This document shows positions 27,201 to 36,453 of a stretch of DNA of 64,000 bases, piece by piece; the stretch's first letter is position 1, and the number at the start of each line of letters is the position of its first letter. The notes under the pieces are model-generated. The model was not told the origin of the DNA, did not search any database, and was given only the letters and a program-made list of their open reading frames with translations. Source of the DNA: JAOUJD01 sp963841815 (GTDB lineage Bacteria > Pseudomonadota > Gammaproteobacteria > Burkholderiales > Burkholderiaceae_F); NCBI GenBank assembly GCA_963841815.1, contig CAWJEE010000007.1, positions 62,001 through 126,000 on the forward strand, written 5' to 3'. A program made the translations under genes and the position numbers.

Positions 27201-28277
27201 CTACTGCGCTGCGACCCCGATCGCCTGGCGCACCGCGTCGGCGGCCGTCTTGTTGAAGCGGTACTGGTAGTCGTAGATCTTGGCGCCGGCCTCGTACAGC
27301 TTGCCCGGCCGCACACCAGGCGTGCCCTTGGTCGGCTGGACGAAGGCGATGCGGGCGGACTCCCGCTCCACGTTCGAGACACCGGTGTCGAGCGGGTCCA
27401 CGAGCGCCGGGAACGACAGCACGACGGCCTTCGTGCCGCCGACGGTCCTCTCTTCCCACTTGCCTTCGGCCACGACTTCGGCGCTGGTGCGGTCGCAGAA
27501 CAGGGTGCCGGTCTTCGCCGGGAACAACTGCACGGAGCCCGCGCCCTTGGCGCCGGGCTTGAAGAACATCGCATAGGGCTTGGCGCCATTGCGGTCTTCG
27601 TACGCGAGGCAGTACGGGATCTGCTTGGAGAAGTTGCCGACGAACTGCATCGTGTCCGTCGCGCCCGTGAACGACTCCTTCGACGGCAGGACGAGCACGT
27701 CGTCGACGAAGCGCGCGACGACGAGGTAGGCGATCGAATTGGCCGGGAAGCGTGCGCTGCCGGCCTTGGCCGCTTCCTGCTTCGGGTAGTTGTCCGGCGT
27801 GCGCAGGAAGGGCTGTATCGGCATGTCGCTGACGTCGAACGGCTGCAGCGTGACGGCGATGCGCAACGGGTTGTCGGCGGCCGAGTACACGAGGTACATG
27901 CTGCCGTCGGGGGCCGGGATCGCGAAGTTCGGGCGGCCGACGGAGCGCCGTTCGCCGTTCAGCACGAAGCTGCCGACGTCGATGTGGCCATTGAGCGATC
28001 CGGTTTTCGCGTCGTTGCTCGTTTCGGTCAGCGCGTGGCGGTTGCCCTCTCCCGGGGTGGCGCTGGCCTTGAGGTTCGCGACCTTGGAACCGTAGATGTA
28101 GAACAGGCCGTCGCCCTTCAGCGCTTCGATGGCGGGCTTGTTGACCGGCTTGGCGCCCGGGACCGGCACCGGCTGGCGCAGGGGCCCGTAGGTCGGCACC
28201 TGTTCCTGCTGGGCAAGCGCCGTCGATCCGGCGACCAGGGCTGCAACGGCGATCCAAAGCTTGGTTTTCGTTGTCAT
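27201..28277 (-). CDS. Hypothetical secreted protein
   Basis: 358 residues with a clear signal peptide (KLWIAVAALVAGSTALAQQ). The mature part has a repetitive beta-type pattern and no motif I recognise. Two regions mention-worthy for matching are GSKVANLKASATPGEGNRH and KLYEAGAKIYDYQYRFNK. Two Cys (IPYCLAYED, TLFCDRTSA) could pair. Stand-alone gene; upstream 28278-28398 shows no feature. Confidence 0.7.
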   Translation of the reverse strand: MTTKTKLWIAVAALVAGSTALAQQEQVPTYGPLRQPVPVPGAKPVNKPAIEALKGDGLFYIYGSKVANLKASATPGEGNRHALTETSNDAKTGSLNGHIDVGSFVLNGERRSVGRPNFAIPAPDGSMYLVYSAADNPLRIAVTLQPFDVSDMPIQPFLRTPDNYPKQEAAKAGSARFPANSIAYLVVARFVDDVLVLPSKESFTGATDTMQFVGNFSKQIPYCLAYEDRNGAKPYAMFFKPGAKGAGSVQLFPAKTGTLFCDRTSAEVVAEGKWEERTVGGTKAVVLSFPALVDPLDTGVSNVERESARIAFVQPTKGTPGVRPGKLYEAGAKIYDYQYRFNKTAADAVRQAIGVAAQ

Positions 28278-28398
28278 GCGTTCCTCTGTGGCTCCCTTGT
28301 TTGTGGCTGCATCCTATCCAATGGGGGCCGCCTGACCGATCCGAAGAATGGAGGCGGTATCTCCCGTGAAAGCGGGACTCAAGTTCCCAGCTCGCCTC

Positions 28399-29802
28399 CT
28401 AGACCATCTTGCCCGGATTCATGATCCCGAGCGGGTCCAGGGTCTCCTTCAGCCGGCGCATCAGCGCGAGTTCGACCGGCGACTTGTAACGCTGGTTCTC
28501 CACGCGCTTCAGTTGCCCGATTCCGTGCTCGGCGGAGATGGATCCGGCGTGCCGGGCCACCTGGTCGTGCACCAGGCGATAGACCGCCGGCTGCCGCGCG
28601 ACGAACTCCGCATCGGACGCACCCACCGGCGGGCTGACGTTGTAGTGGAGGTTTCCATCGCCCAGGTGGCCGAAGATGACCATGCGGATGCCGGGCAACT
28701 GCTGCGCCAGCAGCGCGTTGGTCTCGGCCACGAAGCGGGCGATCGCCGAGATCGGCACGGCGATGTCGTGCTTGATGTTCCGGCCTTCGGCGGCCTGGGC
28801 CTCCGAAATTGACTCGCGCAGGGCCCACAGGCTGCGCGCCTGCGCAACCGACTGCGCCAGCGCGGCGTCGGTCGCGAGGTTCCGTTCGATGGCCTGCTCC
28901 GCGACCGCCTGCAGCAGCGCCGCCGCGTGCGCGTCGCTCTCGTGGTCGCTCAGCTGCAGCAGCACGTAATAGGGCGAGCGATCGGCCAGCGGCGACCGGT
29001 GCGGCGGGAAGTGCCGCTCGACCAGTTCCAGGCACAGGTCGGAAAACAGCTCGAAGCCCGTCAGCGCCGGACCGGCCATCGACTGCGCCACTTCCAGCAG
29101 CGCCAGCGCCGCCTCCACCGAGCGCACGGCGAGCAGCGCCGTCCCTTCGCCCCGAGGCAACGGAAACGTCTTCAGGCATGCCGCGGTGATCACGCCGAGC
29201 GTGCCTTCCGCGCCGATGAAGAGGTCGCGCAGGTCGTAGCCCGTGTTGTCCTTGCGCAGTCCGCGCAGGCCGTCCCACAACTCGCCCGAGGGCAGCACGA
29301 CCTCGAGCCCGAGTGCCAGCTCGCGCGCGTTGCCGTAACGCAGGACTTGCGTGCCCCCGGCATTGGTCGACAGGTTGCCGCCGATCGTGGCCGTGCCTTC
29401 CGCCGCCAGCGAGAGCGGGAACAGGCGCCCGGCCTCGGCGGCGGCCTCCTGCACGCGCTGCAGCGGACAGCCGGCTTCGACGGTGATCGTGTTGTTGACC
29501 GGGTCAACGGCGCGCACTCGGTTCATGCGGCCAAGGGACAGCAGGATCGCGCGGCCGGTGTCGTCCGGCGTGCCGCCGCCGACCAGGCCCGTGTTGCCTC
29601 CCTGCGGCACGATGGGCGTCCGCGCCTGCACGCAAAGCCTCACGATCGCGGTGACTTCGTCCGCGGTGACGGGCCGCACGATGGCCAGCGCGCGGCCGGT
29701 GTAGCGCTTGCGCCAGTCGGTGAGATACGGCGCCGTGTCCGCGGACTCGGTCAGCACGTTGGCCTCGCCGACGGTCGCCTTCATCTGCTCGAGCAGGTTC
29801 AC
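28399..29802 (-). CDS. FAD-linked oxidase, D-2-hydroxyacid dehydrogenase type (GlcD-like)
   Basis: 467 residues from GTG 29802, overlapping the DUF2069 stop. PCMH-type FAD domain (PQGGNTGLVGGGTPDDTG; GGNLSTNAGGTQVLRYGN) and the C-terminal FAD-oxidase domain with MVIFGHLGDGNLHYNV and SAEHGIGQLKR, whose His residues contact substrate. Oxidises D-lactate, D-2-hydroxyglutarate or glycolate-like acids; which one cannot be told. No iron-sulfur partner is adjacent. Confidence 0.88.
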   Translation of the reverse strand: MNLLEQMKATVGEANVLTESADTAPYLTDWRKRYTGRALAIVRPVTADEVTAIVRLCVQARTPIVPQGGNTGLVGGGTPDDTGRAILLSLGRMNRVRAVDPVNNTITVEAGCPLQRVQEAAAEAGRLFPLSLAAEGTATIGGNLSTNAGGTQVLRYGNARELALGLEVVLPSGELWDGLRGLRKDNTGYDLRDLFIGAEGTLGVITAACLKTFPLPRGEGTALLAVRSVEAALALLEVAQSMAGPALTGFELFSDLCLELVERHFPPHRSPLADRSPYYVLLQLSDHESDAHAAALLQAVAEQAIERNLATDAALAQSVAQARSLWALRESISEAQAAEGRNIKHDIAVPISAIARFVAETNALLAQQLPGIRMVIFGHLGDGNLHYNVSPPVGASDAEFVARQPAVYRLVHDQVARHAGSISAEHGIGQLKRVENQRYKSPVELALMRRLKETLDPLGIMNPGKMV

Positions 29803-30179
29803 GGGGCCGCTTTCCGGGCCCTGGCCGCGCGCTTCAGCGGGCGCAGGTAGACGATGGATGCGACGAAGAAGAGCACCGCGAGCGCGATCTCGATGGCGGC
29901 GAGCAGGTTCACGGGCGCCGCGTCGAAGATGCGCACCGCTCCTTCGAGCACATACAGAAGCGACAGCATCAGCGCCCACTGCATCGTGTAGGCGTCGGCG
30001 CGCAGCAGCCCGCGCAGCGCGAGCGCCAGCGGCAGCGCCTTCAGCGCCAGCCAGGAACCGCCGGGACGCAGCGGCGCCAGCCACGTTTCCCAGAGCAAGG
30101 CGAGCGCGATCAGCGACAGCCAGGCGGCCACCGCGACGTGCCAGGCGACCCGCTGGCGTGCGGAGATATCCGCGCTCAT
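29799..30179 (-). CDS. DUF2069 membrane protein
   Basis: 126 residues, four transmembrane helices (WLSLIALALLWETWLAPL; WALMLSLLYVLEGAVRIF), matching DUF2069. It sits between wrbA and the FAD oxidase on the same strand, an arrangement familiar in betaproteobacteria. No classical Shine-Dalgarno; the start is preceded by repeat copy A. Confidence 0.8.
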   Translation of the reverse strand: MSADISARQRVAWHVAVAAWLSLIALALLWETWLAPLRPGGSWLALKALPLALALRGLLRADAYTMQWALMLSLLYVLEGAVRIFDAAPVNLLAAIEIALAVLFFVASIVYLRPLKRAARARKAAP

Positions 30180-30180
30180 G

Positions 30181-30240
30181 GGACTAACCTCGCGCTGCGC
30201 GCTCGGGGATGAGCGCTTCGGAGCGGCCGTGCGCGCTCAC
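30181..30240 (-). repeat. Short dispersed repeat, copy A
   Basis: About 60 bases, more than 80% identical by eye to 32788-32849, with the identical core TCGGAGCGGCCGTGCGCGC. On the minus strand it ends GTTAGTCCC directly before the DUF2069 ATG, and its far end overlaps the wrbA stop. Confidence 0.65.
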
Positions 30241-30831
30241 GCGCGTCCCAGCGCGACGGCCGTCCGCGCGAGGCGGGCGCCAAGCGCCACCGCGAGACGG
30301 CGCTCCTCGTCGGTCAGGGCGACGGGCGCCCCGTGCCGTCCGAGGTGGCTCGCGCCGTACGGCGTGCCGCCACTGGACGTGCCGTACAGGTCGGGTTCGG
30401 TGTACGGAATGCCGAGCACCAGCATCCCGTGGTGCAGCAGCGGAAGCATCATCGACAGCAGCGTCGCCTCCTGGCCGCCGTGCATCGAGCTCGTGGAAGT
30501 GAACACCGCAGCCGGTTTGCCGGCGAGGGCGCCCGACAGCCAACAGTCCGGACGTCGAATCGAAGAAGTGCTTCAACGGCGCCGCCATGTTGCCGAAGCG
30601 CGTCGGCGATCCGAGCGCGACCCCTCCGCACGCCTCGAGGTCCGCCAACTCGACGTACGGCGCGCCCACCATGGGGACCGGCGGTGCGGCCGTCGTCACG
30701 ACCGGCGCGACCGGAGGCACCGTCCGCAGGCGCGCCTGCGCGCCATCGACGGCGTCGATGCCATTGGCGACCGCCTCGGCGAGGAGGCGGGTGGCGCCAT
30801 GGCGAGAGTAGTAGAGGACGAGGATGTCCAC
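30237..30831 (-). CDS. wrbA: NAD(P)H:quinone oxidoreductase WrbA (one frameshift)
   Basis: From GTG 30831 (DILVLYYSRHGATRLLAEAV, the flavodoxin-like FMN loop), with a TTG 18 bases earlier as alternative. GSPTRFGNMAAPLKHFFD is a WrbA signature. Near 30542 one extra A breaks the frame; skipping it gives SGLWLSGALAGKPAAVFTST and then SSMHGGQEATLLSMMLPLLH to the normal end. Two-electron quinone reduction against oxidative stress. A minus-strand TATAAT lies at 30864-30869. Confidence 0.88.
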
Positions 30832-30909
30832 GCGGGAAGGGCGAGGCAAAGTGAGAGGCTGGCATTATAGGAACCGCTGCTTCGCCCTCCCGCCCTCCGA
30901 CCTTCCCCG

Positions 30910-32163
30910 ATGCGCTTGCCCTTCGCCGACATGTTCGACCGCCATTCGCGCCTGCGCCGCGCGCGCGAGGTGCTGTCGTTCGCGGGTGCGCGGGCGCGCG
31001 ACGTCCGCATGGGGCAGGTCGCCGGCAGCCTGACGTTCGCGACGATGCTGTCGGTGGTGCCGATCTTCGCGGTCGCGCTGGCGCTCTTCACCACGTTTCC
31101 GCTGTTCTCGCAGTTCCGCGGCGAACTGGAGAACTTCGTCCTGAAGGCGCTCCCGGGCCAGATCTCGGGCACCGTGATGCGCTACGTGAACGAGTTCGCG
31201 GCGCAGGCGACGGAGCTGACGGCCGTCGGCCTGGCGTTCCTCGCCATCACGGCGCTCACGATGATCATCACGGTGGACCGCGTCCTGAACGACATCTGGC
31301 GCGTCCGCGATCGCCGGCCGTTCGGGCAACGCGTGCTGATCTACTGGGCCATCCTTTCGCTGGGGCCGCTGGTGATCGGCGCGAGCCTGAGCGCCAGTTC
31401 GTTCCTGTGGTCGCTGTCGTCGGAGGCCGTGCGGCAGCTGCCGCGGCTGCTACGCCACCTGCTCGACTACGCGCCGGTCGTGCTCAACGGCCTCGCGTAC
31501 ACGGCGCTCTACGTGTTCGTCCCGAACCGCAGCGTCTCGTGGCGCGACGCGCTGATCGGCGGCTTCATCGCGGCCATCCTCGGCGAGGTCGTCAAGGGCA
31601 CCTTCGGCGTGTTCGTGTCGCGCGGCGTCGTGCGATCGGTCTACGGCGCGTTCGCGGCGCTGCCGTTCTTCCTCATCTGGGTGTACCTCGCGTGGTACGT
31701 GCTGCTGTTCGGTGCAGCGATCGCGGCGACGCTGCCGCGACTGCGCGCAACGCGCTTCTCCGACGAGTCGCGCGCGGGCGATCGCTTCGTGACCGCGGTG
31801 GCGCTGCTGAAGGCGCTGCTCGACGCGAAGGCGGACGGCCGTCCGGCGCTCCCCACCGGCGAACTCGCGCGTGCCGTGCGCACGCCGATGGAAGAAGCCG
31901 AACTGCTGCTCGAGTCGCTCGAGCGGCTGGGCTACGTGAGGCGGGCGGCCACCACGTTGTCGGGGCGGGCGCGGGAGCACGACTGGCTGATCGTCTGCGA
32001 CACGAAGACGATGACGCTCGCGCCGGTCTTCGGCCGCTTCGCGATCGATCCGACCAACACCCTGTTGTCGGCGGCGTCGGTGGGACTGGCGCCCGTGTGC
32101 CGGCGATGGTCAGAGGCGGAGTGGCTCAAGGCGCCGATGGAGGAGGCGCTCGGTTCAGGCTAG
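30910..32163 (+). CDS. YihY/BrkB family inner-membrane protein
   Basis: 417 residues. Six transmembrane helices with MGQVAGSLTFATMLSVVPIF, IITVDRVLNDIWRVRDRRP and FAALPFFLIWVYLAWYVLLF, typical of YihY (once called RNase BN in error). A ~110-residue cytosolic C-terminal domain with a winged-helix-like segment (EEAELLLESLERLGYVRRA) follows, common in betaproteobacterial members. Divergent from wrbA. Confidence 0.88.
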   Translation: MRLPFADMFDRHSRLRRAREVLSFAGARARDVRMGQVAGSLTFATMLSVVPIFAVALALFTTFPLFSQFRGELENFVLKALPGQISGTVMRYVNEFAAQATELTAVGLAFLAITALTMIITVDRVLNDIWRVRDRRPFGQRVLIYWAILSLGPLVIGASLSASSFLWSLSSEAVRQLPRLLRHLLDYAPVVLNGLAYTALYVFVPNRSVSWRDALIGGFIAAILGEVVKGTFGVFVSRGVVRSVYGAFAALPFFLIWVYLAWYVLLFGAAIAATLPRLRATRFSDESRAGDRFVTAVALLKALLDAKADGRPALPTGELARAVRTPMEEAELLLESLERLGYVRRAATTLSGRAREHDWLIVCDTKTMTLAPVFGRFAIDPTNTLLSAASVGLAPVCRRWSEAEWLKAPMEEALGSG

Positions 32164-32263
32164 GGCGTGAGGCGCGGTGCGAAGCCGTTGCGATCGCCGC
32201 GTCGCTTGGACGAGCGTGTGCCGGGCGCTCGAGCAGGTCCGTCGAGGCGGCGGGGGATCGCCC

Positions 32264-32476
32264 TCAATCCTTCTTGTCGGGCGGCGAGTCCGGGGGGTTC
32301 GTCGGTGCGGCGGTCCCGAGGCCCCATTCGAGCCAGTCCTCGCCGAACAGTTCGACCGGATGCATCGTGCGTTCCGATCCGTTGCCACAGGCGAGCGAGT
32401 CGGACGGGCAGTACTTGTCGCAGCCCCAGCAGATGCGGTGGGGACTCTTCGGGGCGACAGGAAACTTCTTGTTCAC
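32264..32476 (-). CDS. DUF3079 cysteine-rich small protein
   Basis: 70 residues: FPVAPKSPHRICWGCDKYCP and ACGNGSERTMHPVELFGEDW are the DUF3079 signature. Four Cys in CWGCDKYC...C suggest a small metal-binding knuckle. Function unknown. It runs convergent with yihY. Confidence 0.82.
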   Translation of the reverse strand: MNKKFPVAPKSPHRICWGCDKYCPSDSLACGNGSERTMHPVELFGEDWLEWGLGTAAPTNPPDSPPDKKD

Positions 32477-32549
32477 GCAGGGTCAGGGTCCTCGGCGATT
32501 GGACCCGGCCTGCGGCAGCCGGTTCGCCGAGTGTTTCCTTCGAGGCAGG

Positions 32550-32786
32550 TCAGGGCAATGGCCCGATCCGCGACAGCAGGCAGCGCCGGTTGCGGGCCGC
32601 GCTGAGGAGGGCTTCGATGCCGAGGCCACCGATGACGACGGCGGCCAGCACGGGGCCGACCGACAGGTCGTGCACGAACGACACCAGGATGGCGAGCGCG
32701 ATGCACACGAAGAGCGCACCGATCACGACCGCGGCGATGCGTTCCCGCGTGCCTTGGTCCTTCAGCGGGTTCGCGTCGTCGCTCAC
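32550..32786 (-). CDS. Small two-helix membrane protein, unknown
   Basis: 78 residues from GTG 32784-32786. Two transmembrane segments (AAVVIGALFVCIALAILVSF; VGPVLAAVVIGGLGIEALL). No recognised family. The start is preceded by repeat copy B, which supplies GGTAGTCCA before the start codon. Confidence 0.55.
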   Translation of the reverse strand: MSDDANPLKDQGTRERIAAVVIGALFVCIALAILVSFVHDLSVGPVLAAVVIGGLGIEALLSAARNRRCLLSRIGPLP

Positions 32787-32787
32787 T

Positions 32788-32849
32788 GGACTACCCTCGC
32801 GCGCTGCGTGCCCCTGGATGAGGGCATCGGAGCGGCCGTGCGCGCACAG
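32788..32849 (-). repeat. Short dispersed repeat, copy B
   Basis: Partner of copy A at 30181-30240, sharing GGACTA, CCTCGCG, GGATGAG and the long core TCGGAGCGGCCGTGCGCGC. It lies at the same place relative to a minus-strand start codon. Confidence 0.65.
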
Positions 32850-32945
32850 GCGGGACGGGTCGTGCGGCGCGGGGCGACTGAAGTGCTCATCGTGGACGTC
32901 GGGAGCGAGCGGCGAGCAGCCAATCTTACGGTGTGCCGCGGCCGG

Positions 32946-33587
32946 TCAAGTCACGCTGAGCACGAGCGCCGCCGCCCCGAGCACCAGCACGCCGGCGGCG
33001 CGCTCGGTAAAGCGGGCAAACCGTGGATCGCCGGTCAGCCGCGCCGCGCGCGAAGCGAGGTAGCCGTATCCGCCGAGGATGAAGAACTCCGGAACGATCG
33101 AGCCGGCGGCGAGCCACGCCATCTGCGGGCCGACCGGCAGCCTCGGGTCGACGAACTGAGGCAGTATCGATGCGAAGAACACGAGGGTCTTCGGATTGGC
33201 GAGTTGCAGCGTCAGCCCGGACAGGTAGATCGCGCGCGGCGCGCCACCCGAGCGCTCGTCGCGGGTCACGGTGATGGGCGAGGGCCGCCCGAACAGCGCC
33301 GACAGCCCGATGTAGACCAGGTAGGCCGCGCCGAGCCACTTCACGGCGATGAAGAACGCTTTCGAAGTCACCAGCACCGCGCCGAGCGCCGTCGCCGAGA
33401 GCGCGAAGTAGATCGCGTTGGCGCTGAGGATCCCGAGCGTGGCGTGGATCGACTTGCGCGCGCCGTAGGTCAGGCCGCAGGCGATCACCAGCATCACGGC
33501 GGGGCCGGGCGACAGCGACAGCGCCACCTCGGCCAGCACGTACAGCCAGAAGGTGTCCCAGTTGACCGCGTCGAGCCAGTGCGCCAC
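32946..33587 (-). CDS. LysE/RhtB family amino-acid exporter
   Basis: 213 residues with six transmembrane helices: SLSPGPAVMLVIACGLTYGA is the LysE hallmark, and LANPKTLVFFASILPQFVDP is the second family block. Exports amino acids or related solutes; substrate unknown. The hydrolase gene ends 3 bases upstream, suggesting a metY-hydrolase-lysE operon. Confidence 0.87.
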   Translation of the reverse strand: MAHWLDAVNWDTFWLYVLAEVALSLSPGPAVMLVIACGLTYGARKSIHATLGILSANAIYFALSATALGAVLVTSKAFFIAVKWLGAAYLVYIGLSALFGRPSPITVTRDERSGGAPRAIYLSGLTLQLANPKTLVFFASILPQFVDPRLPVGPQMAWLAAGSIVPEFFILGGYGYLASRAARLTGDPRFARFTERAAGVLVLGAAALVLSVT

Positions 33588-33590
33588 GAA

Positions 33591-34428
33591 CTAGTTCACG
33601 GGCGCTGCGAACGCGCGCCGAGCGAAGTCCGCGATGGCCGTGCGCACGCCGTCCGGGTTCTCGGACATCAGCGCGTGGCCGGCGCGGGGCAGCGTCACGA
33701 CCTCGGGCTGCCGGCAGGCGTCGATCAGCGCCTTCGCCGCGCGCGGCGGCGTCATCGAATCCGAACTGCCGAGCACGAACAGCACCGGGCATTGCAGTGC
33801 CGCCGCCGTTTCGAATCCCGCCGCATAGCGGCTGCACGCGACGAAGTCGGTCGGCAGCACGGTGCTGCCGCTGCACCGCTGGATTCGCTGCATCAGGCGC
33901 AGGTTCTGCCACATGGTGGAGAACCCCGGCCCCGGGCTCGACGGCTTGCGGTCGAATCCCGCGATCGACGGGCTGTGCGACCAGACGTTGATCATGTCGA
34001 GCGCCTCCTCCGGCGCCTCGCGGGTGGCGTTCAGCAGCGGCTCGGCGACGCGCATCGGGAACGCCGTGGCGACGAGCGCGACGCCACGGACAGACTCCGG
34101 CATCCGCTTCGCCAGTTCGAGGGCGATCAGGGACCCCATGCTGTGACCGACCGCGATCATCCGGGTGACGTTGGCGGACCGCAGCGCATTGGCGATGCGG
34201 TCGGCTATCGCCTCGACGGTGTCGAGCGCGCGGTCCTTCGCTGCGCATGTGGCCGGGCAGGTCGAGCGCTAGCACGCCGTAGCCGTGGTGCGCAAGATAG
34301 CGGCTCTGCAGGATCCAGACACTGTGGTCGTGCTGTGCGCCGTGCAGGAAGACGACGGTCGGTTTCGCGGCGTCGAACGTCTTGCCGCCGGTGTAGGCGT
34401 AGAGACGGGGCGAGGTCGAGAGGTTCAT
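33591..34428 (-). CDS. Alpha/beta hydrolase (one frameshift)
   Basis: From ATG 34426-34428 (TVVFLHGAQHDHSVWILQS is the oxyanion strand). The nucleophile elbow is GHSMGS and the late His lies in PRAGHALMSENPD. Frame is lost near 34235 by one extra C on the plus strand; removing it reads GHMRSEDRALDTVEAIADRI into MIAVGHSMGSLIALELAKRM. About 278 residues when corrected. Overlaps the metY stop by one base. Substrate unknown. Confidence 0.82.
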
Positions 34429-35723
34429 CAGCCCACCTTCTGCGCGCGCTTCAGCGCCTGCGCGAGGTCGTCGATCAGGTCGGCCGGGTCTTCGAGACCG
34501 ACGGACAGGCGGATCGTGCCCTGGGTGATGCCGGCCGCCTCCAGTTGCTCGTCCGGCACCCGGAAGTGGGTCGTCGACGCGGGGTGGATCACCAGCGACT
34601 TCGCGTCGCCGACGTTGGCGAGGTGCGAGAACACCTGCAGCGACTCGACGAAGGCGCGGCCGGCGGCGCGGCTGCCCTTCATGTCGAAGCTGAACACCGC
34701 GCCGCATCCGCGCGGCAGCAGGCGCTGCGCCAGGGCGTGGTCCGGATGCGAGGGCAGTTCGGGGTACGCGACTGACTCGACCGCCGCGTGGCCCGCCAGG
34801 AACGCGACCACCTTGCGAGCGTTGTCGACGTGGCGCTGCATCCGCAGCGGCAGCGTCTCTATGCCCTGCAGCAGGAAGAACGCGGTGTGCGGGCTCATGC
34901 AGGCGCCGAAGTCGCGCAATCCCTCGCGCCGGGCGCGCAGCAGGAAAGGCGCGACGGTGCTCTCCTCGGCGAAGTTCATCCCGTGAAACCCGACGTAAGG
35001 CTCGGTGAGCGTCGCGAATTTGCCGCTGGCGAGCCAGTCGAACGTGCCGCCGTCGATCAGCACGCCGCCGATCGCAACGCCGTGGCCGCCGATGAACTTC
35101 GTCGCGGAGTGATAAACGAGGTCGGCGCCGTGATCGAACGGCGTCATCAGGAACGGCGTGGTAAACGTCGAGTCGACCATCAGTGGCAACCCCTGGCGGT
35201 GCGCGATGTCCGCGACCGCCGGGATGTCGAGCACGTCGAGACCGGGGTTGCCGAGCGTCTCGCCGAACAGCAACCGCGTGTTCGGCCGGATCGACCGCTC
35301 CCAGGCGCCGAGGTCGCGCGGGTCGATGAAGGTCGTGTCGATGCCGAAGCGCGCGAGCGTGTAGCCGAGCAGGTTGTGCGATCCACCGTATAGCGACCGG
35401 CTGGCCACGATGTGCGCGCCGGCGCCCATCAGCGTGACGATCGCAAGGTGCAGCGCCGCCTGCCCGCTGGCCGTCGCGATCGCGCCGACGCCTCTCTCGA
35501 GCGCCGCCATGCGTTCCTCGAAGACGGCCACCGTCGGGTTCGAGATGCGCGAATACACGTGGCCGGAGCGCTCCATGTTGAAGAGCGCGGCCGCGTGGTC
35601 GGAGTCGTCGAAGACATACGACGCGGTGGCGTAGATGGGCACCGCGCGGCTGCCTGTGGTCGGGTCGGGCGGCTGGCCCGCGTGGAGCGCGAGCGTGTCG
35701 AAACCTGGATAGCGAACGGGCAT
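34428..35723 (-). CDS. metY: O-acetylhomoserine sulfhydrylase/aminocarboxypropyltransferase
   Basis: 431 residues from ATG 35721-35723. Cys/Met-metabolism PLP fold: GFDTLALHAGQPPDPTTGSR, SGHVYSRISNPTVAVFEERM, PLP lysine in VYHSATKFIGGHG. The long GFHGMNFAEESTVAPFLLRA segment fits MetY rather than MetB. It makes homocysteine from O-acetylhomoserine and sulfide. The window also encodes metZ (62097), the succinyl-homoserine counterpart. Its 150-base divergent upstream region holds no clear riboswitch. Confidence 0.9.
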   Translation of the reverse strand: MPVRYPGFDTLALHAGQPPDPTTGSRAVPIYATASYVFDDSDHAAALFNMERSGHVYSRISNPTVAVFEERMAALERGVGAIATASGQAALHLAIVTLMGAGAHIVASRSLYGGSHNLLGYTLARFGIDTTFIDPRDLGAWERSIRPNTRLLFGETLGNPGLDVLDIPAVADIAHRQGLPLMVDSTFTTPFLMTPFDHGADLVYHSATKFIGGHGVAIGGVLIDGGTFDWLASGKFATLTEPYVGFHGMNFAEESTVAPFLLRARREGLRDFGACMSPHTAFFLLQGIETLPLRMQRHVDNARKVVAFLAGHAAVESVAYPELPSHPDHALAQRLLPRGCGAVFSFDMKGSRAAGRAFVESLQVFSHLANVGDAKSLVIHPASTTHFRVPDEQLEAAGITQGTIRLSVGLEDPADLIDDLAQALKRAQKVG

Positions 35724-35874
35724 GGCGGCGGCCTGGTGCGTAAGAACCCTGATGATGCCAAAACGCGCTCGGCCATATTGCACCTGCACAACGAAAATCG
35801 CGCGCCTTTGCCATTGCGCACGAGGCGATCGAGGACTAGGGTGACAAAGCGCGCAACGACGGATGGAGGAGACG

Positions 35875-36363
35875 ATGACGACAATGACCGTGGCCGATGT
35901 GGATATCGCACTCCGCCGGCAGCCCTTGATGCGTGAGTTCACGCCGGCGCAGTTCGACCAGCTGATGAACATTGCCGAGCTGGTCGAGTTCGCGCCGAAC
36001 GAGGTCATCCACCGCGAGGGCGACGAGAGCGACAAGCTCTTCCTGGTCGTCCGCGGGCACGTGGCGATCGAACTCGCCGGGCGCCTCGAGGTACTGCGGG
36101 TCGAGACCGTTGGTCCGGGCGGCGAGTTCGGGTGGTCGTCGATGCTGCACGGCGCGGGCCGTTACTTCCAGTCGCGTGCGCTGGACGGTGTCCAGGCCCT
36201 CGCGTTCGACGCCGCTGACCTGCGCCAGATGTGCGAGGAAGACCCGCGTTTCGGATACGCCCTGATGACGCGGCTGCTGGCGGTCGTCGCCGAGCGCCTG
36301 CAGGCCACGCGGCTGCAGATCGTCGACATGCACTGGACGCCCGCGAAGCGCGCCGGCGCGTAG
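35875..36363 (+). CDS. Stand-alone cyclic-nucleotide-binding domain protein
   Basis: 162 residues from ATG 35875, with strong GGAGGAG ahead; an ATG at 35863 lacks one. CRP-type beta barrel: ELVEFAPNEVIHREGDESDK, LFLVVRGHVAIELAGRLEVL, GPGGEFGWSSML. After the barrel there is one helix (LLAVVAERLQATRLQIV) but no helix-turn-helix, so it is not a CRP-type activator. Likely a regulatory subunit; ligand unknown. Confidence 0.8.
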   Translation: MTTMTVADVDIALRRQPLMREFTPAQFDQLMNIAELVEFAPNEVIHREGDESDKLFLVVRGHVAIELAGRLEVLRVETVGPGGEFGWSSMLHGAGRYFQSRALDGVQALAFDAADLRQMCEEDPRFGYALMTRLLAVVAERLQATRLQIVDMHWTPAKRAGA

Positions 36364-36453
36364 ATCCAGCACGTCGACGGCCGAGCAGATCGCGGACGGC
36401 TTTTGTCCGCTCCTCGGTCCGGCGGCCGCAGGTCGGCCGCTTAAACTCCGCGG

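Noticed and set aside
31407..34775. 1122-codon open frame on the plus strand
   Set aside because: It crosses yihY, DUF3079, lysE, the hydrolase and metY in wrong frames; composition is that of a high-GC shadow.
35724..35862. Possible SAM-II riboswitch before metY
   Set aside because: A CGCGC...GCGCG pairing and a GATTT occur on the minus strand, but the conserved GCTAAA strand and the pseudoknot partner are missing.
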